Of a DNA stretch of 41,303 bases, positions 15,322 through 22,437 are shown piece by piece. The DNA is from Actinophytocola sp. (GTDB lineage: Bacteria; Actinomycetota; Actinomycetes; Mycobacteriales; Pseudonocardiaceae). The notes below the pieces were generated by a model. The model worked only from the letters and a program-made list of their open reading frames with translations. It did not search any database and was not told the origin of the DNA. The position numbers were made by a program, and so were the translations under genes. Every line of letters starts with the position of its first letter. Position 1 is the stretch's first letter. Location: NCBI RefSeq assembly GCF_009379765.1, contig NZ_WHTD01000065.1, positions 1-41,303 on the forward strand, given 5' to 3'.

Positions 15322-16229
15322 TCGTCACCCGGGAGCTCACCAAGCGGTACGGCCGGGTGGTCGCGGTGAACGCGGTCGACCTGGACGTCCGGGAGGGTGA
15401 CCGGTACGGGTTCCTGGGGCCCAACGGATCCGGCAAGACGACACTGGTGCGCCTGCTGCTCGGGCTGGTCTACGCGACCAGCGGCGAGATCGAGGTGCTG
15501 GGCGAGCGCATCCCGGCGCGGGCGGCGGCCGTGCTCCCGGCGATCGGCTCGCTGGTCGAAGGACCCGCGGCCTACCCGCACCTGTCCGGCCGGCGGAACC
15601 TGGCGCTGCTCGACGCCGCCGGGCCGGGTGGCCGCGGGCGCACCCGCAAGCGCCGGATCGAGGACGCGCTCGAGCAGGTGGGGCTGGCCGGCGTGGACCG
15701 CCGCCCGGTGCGGGCCTACTCGCTCGGCATGCGGCAGCGGCTCGGGTTGGCCGCCGCCCTGCTGCGCCGACCCAGGCTGCTGATCCTGGACGAGCCGACC
15801 AACGGCCTGGACCCGCGCGGCATCCGGGAGGTCCGCGACCTGCTGACCACCCTGAACGAGGCCGGCACCACGGTGTTCATGTCCAGCCACCTGCTCTCCG
15901 AGGTGGAGCAGCTGTGCACCAGGGTCGGCATCGTCGACCGCGGCCGGCTGGTGCTTCAGGACGATCTCGCGAACCTGCGGGCGCCCACCGGCCACATCCT
16001 GGTGCGGAGCCCGGACGCCACCCGGATCTCGATGCTGCTGGACGGGCAGGTCGTCGAACGCGACGGCGAGCGGCTGGTGATCCGGCACCCCGACGCCGCC
16101 GAGCTCAACGCGATGCTCGTGCGCGAGGGCGTGCGGGTGTCGGCCATCGGCGAGCAACGCAGGTCGTTGGAGGAGGTCGTGCTGGACGTGACCGGGCACG
16201 GCAGCGACCGGATGGGACGCACGCCGTGA
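15318..16229 (+). CDS. ABC transporter ATP-binding protein
   Basis: A 303-residue ATPase of the ABC-2 (DrrA/CcmA-like) type. Walker A GPNGSGKTT (about residue 37), signature-like YSLGMRQRLGLAAALL, Walker B LLILDEPTNGLD, and the H-loop in MSSHLLSEVEQLC are present. The C-terminal 80 residues form the usual accessory domain of this class (HILVRSPDATRI, AIGEQRRSLEEVVLDVTG). The signature is SLGMRQR rather than LSGGQ, which is normal for this subfamily. ATG at 15318 overlaps the previous stop; its own TGA overlaps the GTG of the permease. It should energise export by the adjacent membrane protein. Confidence 0.92.
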   Translation: MIVTRELTKRYGRVVAVNAVDLDVREGDRYGFLGPNGSGKTTLVRLLLGLVYATSGEIEVLGERIPARAAAVLPAIGSLVEGPAAYPHLSGRRNLALLDAAGPGGRGRTRKRRIEDALEQVGLAGVDRRPVRAYSLGMRQRLGLAAALLRRPRLLILDEPTNGLDPRGIREVRDLLTTLNEAGTTVFMSSHLLSEVEQLCTRVGIVDRGRLVLQDDLANLRAPTGHILVRSPDATRISMLLDGQVVERDGERLVIRHPDAAELNAMLVREGVRVSAIGEQRRSLEEVVLDVTGHGSDRMGRTP

Positions 16230-17053
16230 TCGCCGTCGAGCTGCGCAAGCTGGTGCTGCGGCCACGCGTGTGGCTCTCCATCCTCCTGCTGTGCGCGGTG
16301 CCCGCACTCGTGGCGATCCTGCTGTCGGTGTCCGACCTGGCGCCGCCACCCGGTCAGGGCGGCGCGTTCCTGTCCGCCGTACTGGACAACGGCTCGCTCT
16401 ACCCGGCCGCGGCGCTGGCGATGGTGCTGCCGGTGTTCCTCCCGCTGGCCGTCGCCGTGTACGCGGGCGACGCGATCGCGGGCGAGGCGGCCACCGGCAC
16501 GCTGCGCTACCTGCTGGTGCGCCCGGTGGGGCGGCCGCGGCTGCTGTCCGCCAAGCTGGTCGCGCTCGGCGTGTACATCATGTTGGCCGTGCTGGTCGTG
16601 GTGGTCAGCTCGCTGGCGATCGGGGTGCTGCTGTTCGGCACCGGCGCCGAGGCGGTCGGGCAACCGGGTGCGGTCACGTCCCTGTCCGGCGCCACGCTGG
16701 AGCCGGCCGAGCTGGCGGTGCGGCTGCTGGCCGCGGTCGGCTACATCGTGGTGTCGATGCTCGGCTTCGGCACCATCGCGCTGTTCTTCTCCACGCTCTC
16801 CGACTCCGCACTCGGCGCGGCACTCGCGTCGCTGGCCGTGCTCATCGCAAGCTCGATCCTGCAGACCCTGGACGCGGCCGACCCGATCAAGCCTTACCTG
16901 CCGACCAACTACTGGCTGTCCTGGATCGACTTCTTCCGCGACCCGATCCTGTGGCACAACATCGACCGGGGCCTGCTCCTGCAGGCCGGCTACGTCATCG
17001 TGTTCTTCGGCGCGTCCTGGGCCAACTTCGGCACCAAGGACATCACGAGCTGA
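16226..17053 (+). CDS. ABC-2 type permease
   Basis: A 275-residue membrane protein with six predicted transmembrane segments: WLSILLLCAVPALVAILL, LYPAAALAMVLPVFLPLAVAV, VALGVYIMLAVLVVVVSSLAIG, LLAAVGYIVVSMLGFGTIALF, ALGAALASLAVLIASSIL and AGYVIVFFGASWANFG. The sequence EAATGTLRYLLVRPVGR after helix 2 is the conserved coupling segment of ABC-2 permeases. GTG at 16226 overlaps the stop of the ATPase gene as GTGA, so the LolA-like protein, ATPase and permease form one coupled three-gene unit. The transported compound cannot be inferred. Confidence 0.9.
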   Translation: MIAVELRKLVLRPRVWLSILLLCAVPALVAILLSVSDLAPPPGQGGAFLSAVLDNGSLYPAAALAMVLPVFLPLAVAVYAGDAIAGEAATGTLRYLLVRPVGRPRLLSAKLVALGVYIMLAVLVVVVSSLAIGVLLFGTGAEAVGQPGAVTSLSGATLEPAELAVRLLAAVGYIVVSMLGFGTIALFFSTLSDSALGAALASLAVLIASSILQTLDAADPIKPYLPTNYWLSWIDFFRDPILWHNIDRGLLLQAGYVIVFFGASWANFGTKDITS

Positions 17054-17132
17054 CCCGGTCCCGGGGAAGACATCGGTATCCGCCCGTGTTCTGCCTGTGC
17101 AGTGAGCCCAGGATCGGGTAGACGAGGGAGCG

Positions 17133-17528
17133 GTGTCAGTGGAGTTCGACAAGGGGACGCGGGAGCTGCTGGACGGGAAGAACTTCGCCACCGTCGCCAC
17201 CATCGGCCGGGACGGCGGGCCGCAAACCTCGGTGGTCTGGGTGGCGAGGGACGGAGACGCGGTGCTGTTCTCCACCACCGCGGGGCGTCAGAAGGCGCGG
17301 AACCTCGCCCAGGATCCACGGGTCAGCCTCACCGTCTTCGACACCGGGAACCCGTACCGTTCCGTGGACATCCGAGGCACCGCCGAGCTGATCGAGGACC
17401 GGGAGAGGTCGCTGCCCAGCAGGCTCTCGCAGAAGTACCTGGGCGAGGAGCCGCCGGCCGAGCCGGACGACGCACTCCGGCTGATCGTCCGGGTGACGCC
17501 GCGGAAGGTCACCGGCTTCTCGGTCTGA
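17133..17528 (+). CDS. PPOX-class flavin/F420-dependent split-barrel oxidoreductase
   Basis: A 131-residue single-domain protein of the pyridoxamine 5'-phosphate oxidase-like split-barrel fold. Landmarks are FATVATIGRDGGPQTSVVWVARD (first strands), FSTTAGRQKARNLAQDPRVSL (helix and cofactor-binding turn), and the final RVTPRKVTGFSV, which is typical of actinobacterial F420-binding members. They use F420H2 or FMN for reductions of small molecules. GTG at 17133 follows GAGGGAG. A sequence-only choice between FMN and F420 is not possible, though the KARNL and TPRKV features favour F420. Confidence 0.87.
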   Translation: MSVEFDKGTRELLDGKNFATVATIGRDGGPQTSVVWVARDGDAVLFSTTAGRQKARNLAQDPRVSLTVFDTGNPYRSVDIRGTAELIEDRERSLPSRLSQKYLGEEPPAEPDDALRLIVRVTPRKVTGFSV

Positions 17529-17534
17529 GACCCG

Positions 17535-17609
17535 CGGCCGCACCTGGTGTGCACCCTCGGCGGGCTGCCCATCGCGCTCGCGCTGGCCGGCGCGAAAGCC
17601 GACGAACAG
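17535..17609 (+). pseudogene. Internal fragment of a DDE transposase
   Basis: A 25-codon stretch right after the PPOX gene reads RPHLVCTLGGLPIALALAGA followed by KADEQ. I recognise this as the core strand of IS982/IS4-like transposases (HLVCTLxGLPxxxALxGAKADE), in which the first catalytic Asp region precedes it. Neither end of the gene nor an inverted repeat is present, so it is a relic. The bases after it (17610-17673) show nothing further. Confidence 0.5.
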
Positions 17610-17673
17610 ACCACCGACCGACACAACCAAATCACGTACCGCATACGACCACGGACCCCTCGGAACACGTCAT

Positions 17674-18480
17674 CTAGCCGGCCCCCTCGGCGCGCAGCCG
17701 CGCGCACTCGCCCGCGCCCGGCGAGGTCAGCGGGTCGGTGCCCAACGCGCGCAGCACGAGCCCGGTGACCAGCGGGTCGACCGGCAGCTGCGAGTGCTCC
17801 ACCACGGCGTCGGGGCACACCTGCTGCAGCGCCACGTTCACCGCGTCGGTCAGCCGCGCGGAGTCGGGTGGGATCACCGTCCGGTCGTTCTCGGTCCAGA
17901 CCGACAGCCACGGCAGCGGCACCGGCTGCCCGTCGAGCTCGGTCAGCAACGCGCTGCCGGGGCTGAGCTGCTGGCAGGCGACCGGGCACGCGTCGGGGAC
18001 CAGCACGCCCCCGGCGGTGGCGATGCGCGACCCGTGCAGCGGCGCGCCCAGGGTGACCACCCGGCGGGCGATCGGGGCGCCGTCCCCGGCAACCCACAGG
18101 CGCGCCACGACACCGCCCGCCGAGTAGCCGATCACGTCCACCGACGGCGCTCCCGCCGCCACCGCGTCGGCGGCGGCCCGGTCCAGCACCCGCACCTGGG
18201 CGCGCAGGTCGCCGGTCCCGTCCCCGGGCAGGGTCAGCACCTCCGCGCTCCGCCCGGCCCTCCGCAACCGGTCGGCCAAAGTGGACAGTGCGGCCCGGGA
18301 GCCGCCGTAGCCGGGCACCAGCAGCACCGGTCCTGGCCGGTCCCGCGCGGGCGCACCCGCGTCGCCCCGGTCGCCCGCGACCCGGACACCCACGACGACG
18401 CCACCGAGGACGACCACGACCGCCACGACCACGACCAGCCCACGTCGCCGCGCGCTGAGACCGATCCACCACTCGCGCAC
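17674..18480 (-). CDS. Membrane-anchored or secreted alpha/beta hydrolase (lipase-like)
   Basis: A 268-residue hydrolase with a single N-terminal membrane segment (GLVVVVAVVVVLGGVVVGV) that could be an uncleaved anchor. The fold begins with PVLLVPGYGGSRAAL (oxyanion region), the nucleophile elbow is DVIGYSAGGVVARL (G-Y-S-A-G-G), and the catalytic acid and His are probably in SVWTENDRTVIPPDSARL and VVEHSQLPVDPLV. This arrangement matches bacterial lipases/esterases of the Pseudomonas-lipase type. A C-terminal pair of cysteines and the CPVACQQL segment may form disulfides outside the cell. The GTG at 18480 has a strong GGAGGTGATGAG site upstream. It is probably its own transcript. Confidence 0.87.
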   Translation of the reverse strand: MREWWIGLSARRRGLVVVVAVVVVLGGVVVGVRVAGDRGDAGAPARDRPGPVLLVPGYGGSRAALSTLADRLRRAGRSAEVLTLPGDGTGDLRAQVRVLDRAAADAVAAGAPSVDVIGYSAGGVVARLWVAGDGAPIARRVVTLGAPLHGSRIATAGGVLVPDACPVACQQLSPGSALLTELDGQPVPLPWLSVWTENDRTVIPPDSARLTDAVNVALQQVCPDAVVEHSQLPVDPLVTGLVLRALGTDPLTSPGAGECARLRAEGAG

Positions 18481-18593
18481 CTACTCATCACCTCCGGCCC
18501 AGCCGGAACCGGCCCGACCCGACAAACCCCACCGAACAACCCCCGAACACCACCACAACCCACCCCCACGCGGCGGGCCGCGGACACCTCTCC

Positions 18594-19832
18594 CTACTCA
18601 TCGTCCCCGACGCGACCGATGCCCGTCTCGGTGCGGCGAGCTGTGCGGAAGGCGCGCTCGGCATCGTTGGTGGACAGGGTGAGCGCCCGGTCGTACGCCG
18701 CGGCGGCGTCGGCGGCACGGCCCAGCCTGCGCAAGAGGTCGGCCTTGATCGCGGGCAGGTACCGGTAGCCGGCGAGCCGGCCGTCCGCCTCGAGAGCCTC
18801 GACCTCGGCCAGCGCGGCCGCCGGCCCGTCGACCATCGCGACCGCGACGGCCCGGTTCAGCGCGACCACCGGCGACGGCCAGGTCGCCATCAGCTCGTCG
18901 TAGAGCACCAGGATCTGGGTCCAGTCCGTCTCGGCGTAGGTCGGTGCGGTGGCATGCAGCGCCGCGATGGCGGCCTGCAGCGCGAACCGGCCGGGGTCGC
19001 CACCGCGAAGCGCGCCCGGGACCAGGGCGTGTGCCTCGGCGATGGCCTCCGGGTCCCAGGCCGACCGGTCCTGCTCGGCCAGCACCAGCAGGCGCCCGCC
19101 CGGGTCGGTCCGGGTGGCCCGCCGGGCGTGGTTGGCCAGCAGCAGAGCCAGCAGCCAACGCACCTCGCGCTCGTCCGGCATCAGGTCGCACAGCATGTGG
19201 GCCAGGTCGAGCGCGTGCTCGGCGAGGTCCGCCCTGGTCAGCGCGGGTCCCGCGGGCGCGGTGTGACCGGTGGTGAAGAGCAGGTGGATCGTCGTGAGGG
19301 CCGCGTCCAGCCGGTCCGGCAGGTCGCTCGGCGCGGGCATCCGGAAGGGGATCCGCGCCGCCGCTGTCTTCTTCTTCGCGCGGGTGATCCTGGCCGCCAT
19401 GGTGGTCTCGGAGACCAGGAACGCCGCCGCGATGTCCGCGGTCGGCACGCCGCACACCAGCCGTAGCGTGAGCGCCACCTGCGCCTCGACGGAAAGCGCC
19501 GGGTGGCAGCACAGGAAGACCAGCCGCAGCCGGTCGTCGCGGGCCACCGGGTCGGGCGCGAGCTCCGACTCCACCAGCAGGTGCAGCTTGGACCGCAGGG
19601 TTCCGGCCCTGCGCAGGGCGTCCAGGGCGTTGTGCCGGGCGGCGGTGGTCAGCCACGCTCCGGGCCTGGCCGGTACGCCGCGGCGGGTCCACTCGTCGAG
19701 CGCGTCGGCGTAGGCGTCCTGCACGCATTCCTCGGCCAGGTCCAGGTCGCGGGTGACGCGCACCGTCGCGGCGAGCACGATGGCCCACTCGCGGCGGTGC
19801 GCGTCGGCGACAGCCCGCGCGACCGTGCTCAC
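18594..19832 (-). CDS. ECF42-type RNA polymerase sigma factor with TPR-like C-terminal domain
   Basis: A 412-residue sigma factor, far longer than ordinary ECF factors. Region 2 is VADAHRREWAIVLAATVRVT and LDLAEECVQDAYADALDEW; region 4 is VEAQVALTLRLVCGVPTADI and SETTMAARITRAKKK. From residue 180 the long helical C-terminus characteristic of ECF42 (LLFTTGHTAP, ALNRAVAVAMVDGPAAALAEVE, LLRRLGRAADAAAAYDRAL) contains TPR-like repeats that replace an anti-sigma factor as the regulatory element. No anti-sigma gene is nearby. GTG at 19832 overlaps the stop of the DGPF gene, the partner usually found with ECF42. It probably directs its own operon, but I could not identify its promoter. Confidence 0.93.
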   Translation of the reverse strand: MSTVARAVADAHRREWAIVLAATVRVTRDLDLAEECVQDAYADALDEWTRRGVPARPGAWLTTAARHNALDALRRAGTLRSKLHLLVESELAPDPVARDDRLRLVFLCCHPALSVEAQVALTLRLVCGVPTADIAAAFLVSETTMAARITRAKKKTAAARIPFRMPAPSDLPDRLDAALTTIHLLFTTGHTAPAGPALTRADLAEHALDLAHMLCDLMPDEREVRWLLALLLANHARRATRTDPGGRLLVLAEQDRSAWDPEAIAEAHALVPGALRGGDPGRFALQAAIAALHATAPTYAETDWTQILVLYDELMATWPSPVVALNRAVAVAMVDGPAAALAEVEALEADGRLAGYRYLPAIKADLLRRLGRAADAAAAYDRALTLSTNDAERAFRTARRTETGIGRVGDDE

Positions 19833-20164
19833 CCGTCGAGCAGCGGCCGCACCTCGACGGCGCCGTCCATGATCGGGAGCAGCTTGCCGATGGCGACCGC
19901 CTGGTCCAGGTCCGTGGTCTCCACGACGAAGAACCCGGCGATCACCTCCTTGCTCTCGATGAACGGGCCGTCGGTGACCAGGCCGTTCTTGTGGATCGTC
20001 CGCGTGGTCGCGCTGGGCCGCAGTGCCTGCTCGTGCACGACCCGCGCACCCATCGCGGCGATCTTCTCCCCCGCGCGGAGGTTGGCCTCCATCACGTCGG
20101 GCGGGATGTCGGCCACGCCGCCGGGGGTTTCCTTCTCGTAGATCAGGATCGCGTACTGCGGCAT
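19829..20164 (-). CDS. DGPF (YCII-related) protein
   Basis: A 111-residue YCII/DGPF-domain protein. Diagnostic elements are MPQYAILIYEKE at the start, the family motif LVTDGPFIESKEVIAGFFVVE, and DLDQAVAIGKLLP near the end. DGPF proteins are encoded next to ECF42 sigma factors in many bacteria and are their presumed output or modulator; the biochemical role is unknown. ATG at 20164 follows GGAGGAACG. It sits 13 nt after the DHFR-like gene and overlaps the sigma gene start. Confidence 0.93.
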   Translation of the reverse strand: MPQYAILIYEKETPGGVADIPPDVMEANLRAGEKIAAMGARVVHEQALRPSATTRTIHKNGLVTDGPFIESKEVIAGFFVVETTDLDQAVAIGKLLPIMDGAVEVRPLLDG

Positions 20165-20177
20165 CGTTCCTCCGTTC

Positions 20178-20804
20178 TCACCAGTTCCCGGTCTCCGGGC
20201 CCATCGCACCGTATTCGACCTTGCCGTCCCGCGCGTACCTGCTGATGACGACGCCGGTGGCCGACGCCGTCGTGTCGACCAGCGACAAGCCGACCGGGAC
20301 GGTGCCCGCCGCGAAGAGCCGCTTGCCGGAGCCGATGAGCACCGGGAAGACCAGCAGGTGGAACTCGTCGACGAGGTCGTGCTCGACGAGCGTCTGGACC
20401 AGCCCGCCGCTGCCGTGGACCTGGATCTCGCCTCCCTCGCCCCGCTTCAGCTCGCCGACCGCCTCGGCCACGTCGCCGGTGAGCAGCGTGGAGTTCCGCC
20501 ACGACACCGTGTCCAGCGTCCGCGACGCGACATACTTGCGCATGCCGTTGAGCTTCGCCCCGATCGGGTCGTCGGCTCCGGCGAGCGGCCAGGTGGCGGC
20601 GAAGATGTCGTAGGTCCTGCGGCCGAGCAGGAGCGCGTCGGCCCTGCCGGTCAGCGTGGCCATCAGCCCGATGAGGTGCTGGCCGAAGTGGGGCACCGCC
20701 CAGCCACCGTGCTCGAACCCGCCGTCGCGGTCCTCGTCGGCGCCGCCCGGCGCCTGCATGACCCCGTCCAGGGACACGAACGTGGTCACCGTCAGATGTC
20801 GCAT
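20178..20804 (-). CDS. Dihydrofolate-reductase-like (RibD C-terminal domain) protein
   Basis: A 208-residue protein of the DHFR/RibD_C superfamily, common in actinobacteria and assumed to be an NADPH-dependent reductase of unknown substrate. Visible features are VTTFVSLDGVMQAPGG at the start, LLLGRRTYDIFAATWP, the nucleotide-binding loop IQVHGSGGLVQTLVEHDLV, and DEFHLLVFPVLIGSGKRLF. ATG at 20804 follows AAGGAACG. It is the first gene of a three-gene set with DGPF and ECF42, an arrangement seen with other ECF42 systems. Divergent from the unknown gene pair at 20990. Confidence 0.92.
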   Translation of the reverse strand: MRHLTVTTFVSLDGVMQAPGGADEDRDGGFEHGGWAVPHFGQHLIGLMATLTGRADALLLGRRTYDIFAATWPLAGADDPIGAKLNGMRKYVASRTLDTVSWRNSTLLTGDVAEAVGELKRGEGGEIQVHGSGGLVQTLVEHDLVDEFHLLVFPVLIGSGKRLFAAGTVPVGLSLVDTTASATGVVISRYARDGKVEYGAMGPETGNW

Positions 20805-20989
20805 GGCGTTCCTTCACTCCTACGGCGTCCTGGTGACGCCCTCACCACCTACGGCGAACGAGACGGTCCCGGATCGACAACTCCGCGCGGCGAACCGGGA
20901 ACATCGGGAGTCGAGCGGAAACGCTGATTTCCCACACCTGTTCGGGATCCGGGTCTGGCACAATTTCGCTGACGTGACAAAGTCAGGTT

Positions 20990-21205
20990 ATGCGCAGCGA
21001 CGTGCCGGATTTGCTGAGGCGCTGGTTGGGTGAGGACGCGCGGATCGTGGACGCCCTTTCCGACCAGGAGCTGGAGGAGTTGCACAGCGCGTTGGTCGCC
21101 GCGAGGAAGAGCCAGGCGAGGGCCTTGGCGTCGGCGTCGGACGAGGCGCTGCGCCAGATGCCGGCACTGGTGCGCGGCGGCGTCGGCAAGATTCTGGGGC
21201 GTTGA
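20990..21205 (+). CDS. Small helical protein of unknown function
   Basis: A 71-residue, acidic then basic, wholly helical protein: VPDLLRRWLGEDARIVDALS, then DQELEELHSALVAARKSQAR, and a tail ending VRGGVGKILGR. No known domain recognised, no membrane segment. ATG at 20990 has only a weak AGTCAGG site. Its stop overlaps a TTG start of the next gene, so the two are probably made together and may form a complex. Similar small partner proteins seem confined to actinomycetes, to my knowledge. Function unknown. Confidence 0.65.
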   Translation: MRSDVPDLLRRWLGEDARIVDALSDQELEELHSALVAARKSQARALASASDEALRQMPALVRGGVGKILGR

Positions 21206-22122
21206 TCGAGATGGGGCATGACTTGGCCACGAAGGCCGAGCTGGTCAAGCTGGCCAGGGCGCTGGGCACCACGCCGGACGGCGTGGGGTTCGCGAGCTCG
21301 CTCGACCACCACGACATCCGCCGGATCCGCGAGCGGATCGTCGGCGCGCTGTACGACGAGCACCGCGCCGCGTTCCAGCGGGTCGCCGCGATCACCAGGT
21401 TGCTGCCCACCCCGCTCAACGTCAGGATCGCGCTGCGCGCGTTCTCGCCCCTGCTGGCCGCCCGGGTCGCCGGCGAGATGGCGCCGGACCGGGCCGCCGA
21501 GCTGGCCAACCGGATGCCCGTGGCCTACCTCGCCGAGGGGTGCGTGCACCTGGACCCGCGCCGGGCCGCGCCGCTGGTCCGCCGCATTCGTCCGGACCGC
21601 GTGCTGGCCGTCGTGACGGAGCTGGTCGACCGCGGCGAGTTCATCACGCTCGGCCGGCTGCTCGACGCCGCCACCGAGCGGATCGTCGCCGACGTGGCCA
21701 CCGCCGTCTCCGACGAGGTCCTGCTGCGGATCGGCTTCTACGCCGAGTCCGACGCCCAGCTCACCCGGGCGGTCGCGATGCTGCCGCCGCACCGGCTGCG
21801 CGGCGTCGTGCACTCGGCGTTGACGGGCCCGGCCGACCTGCGCTCGGCCGGGCTGTCGATGGTCGGGCGGCTCACCGACGACCGGCTCCGCGGCCGCCTG
21901 GCCGAGTACGCCGCCGAGGCCGACGACGACGTGCTGACCGAGATGCTGCGCACGGCGATCGACGACGGCGCGGTCGGCGAGCTGCTGGCCGCCGTGTCAG
22001 CCATGGGAGAGCAGGCCCGGCGCCGGGTGCTCGCCCTGCCCACGCTCGCCGAACGCGACACGCTCACCCAGCTGATCCAGGCGACGCGGCGGGTACCCGG
22101 AAATCACGTCGCGAAGGGCTGA
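21202..22122 (+). CDS. Conserved helical-repeat protein of unknown function
   Basis: A 306-residue all-helical protein, coupled by overlap (TTGA) to the small gene before it; an ATG at 21211 is an alternative start. It contains a recurring unit of about 25-30 residues with a Leu-Pro or Asp-Pro turn, as in ITRLLPTPLNVRIALRAFSP, AELANRMPVAYLAEGCVHLDP, RRIRPDRVLAVVTELVDRGE and VAMLPPHRLRGVV. That spacing resembles the N-terminal domain of MgtE or FliG-like superhelices, but no transmembrane segment follows. Similar proteins occur in mycobacteria and relatives without assigned function. I infer a cytosolic scaffold or regulatory protein; nothing here names a substrate. Confidence 0.6.
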   Translation: MIEMGHDLATKAELVKLARALGTTPDGVGFASSLDHHDIRRIRERIVGALYDEHRAAFQRVAAITRLLPTPLNVRIALRAFSPLLAARVAGEMAPDRAAELANRMPVAYLAEGCVHLDPRRAAPLVRRIRPDRVLAVVTELVDRGEFITLGRLLDAATERIVADVATAVSDEVLLRIGFYAESDAQLTRAVAMLPPHRLRGVVHSALTGPADLRSAGLSMVGRLTDDRLRGRLAEYAAEADDDVLTEMLRTAIDDGAVGELLAAVSAMGEQARRRVLALPTLAERDTLTQLIQATRRVPGNHVAKG

Positions 22123-22221
22123 GCGAGCACATCGCGAACTCGGGACGATGGGGTCCTCCCCAGAAATCGGAATCGCGCCGTGGATACCCGGCCGAGTTTC
22201 TGGTAAAGGCCCGCGCGGCGG

Positions 22222-22437
22222 TCAGCGCTTGCGCCGCCAGCTGACGCCGCGGCCCCGGGCGTTGACGCCGGTCCCGGCGAGGTGCAGTGCCATGCACAGC
22301 AGCCCGGCGGTGAGCAGCGTCGCACCGTCGATCGTCGTGCCGATCGTGGCGTCGGCCAGGTCGAGGATCAGGGCCAGCGCGAAGATGACCGCGGCGATGA
22401 CGGCGAACACAGGGACCTCCATTGCTCGGGAGCTCAT
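22222..22437 (-). CDS. Small two-helix membrane protein coupled to ilvD
   Basis: A 71-residue protein with two hydrophobic helices, VPVFAVIAAVIFALALILDLA and GATLLTAGLLCMALHLAG, and a basic tail (RGRGVSWRRKR), so the tail is likely cytosolic. The ATG at 22437 shares bases with the ilvD stop (ATGA), indicating translational coupling; a later ATG at 22422 is the alternative. No family recognised beyond small actinobacterial membrane proteins. Coupling need not mean a shared pathway with branched-chain amino acid synthesis. Confidence 0.62.
   Translation of the reverse strand: MSSRAMEVPVFAVIAAVIFALALILDLADATIGTTIDGATLLTAGLLCMALHLAGTGVNARGRGVSWRRKR

Noticed and set aside
17529..17673. A small gene between the PPOX and lipase genes
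   Set aside because: The only protein-like stretch is a transposase core fragment without a start; the rest has no coding character.
18481..18593. A short coding region or promoter element between sigma and lipase genes
   Set aside because: Low-complexity C/A-rich sequence with no ribosome site; probably an untranslated spacer.
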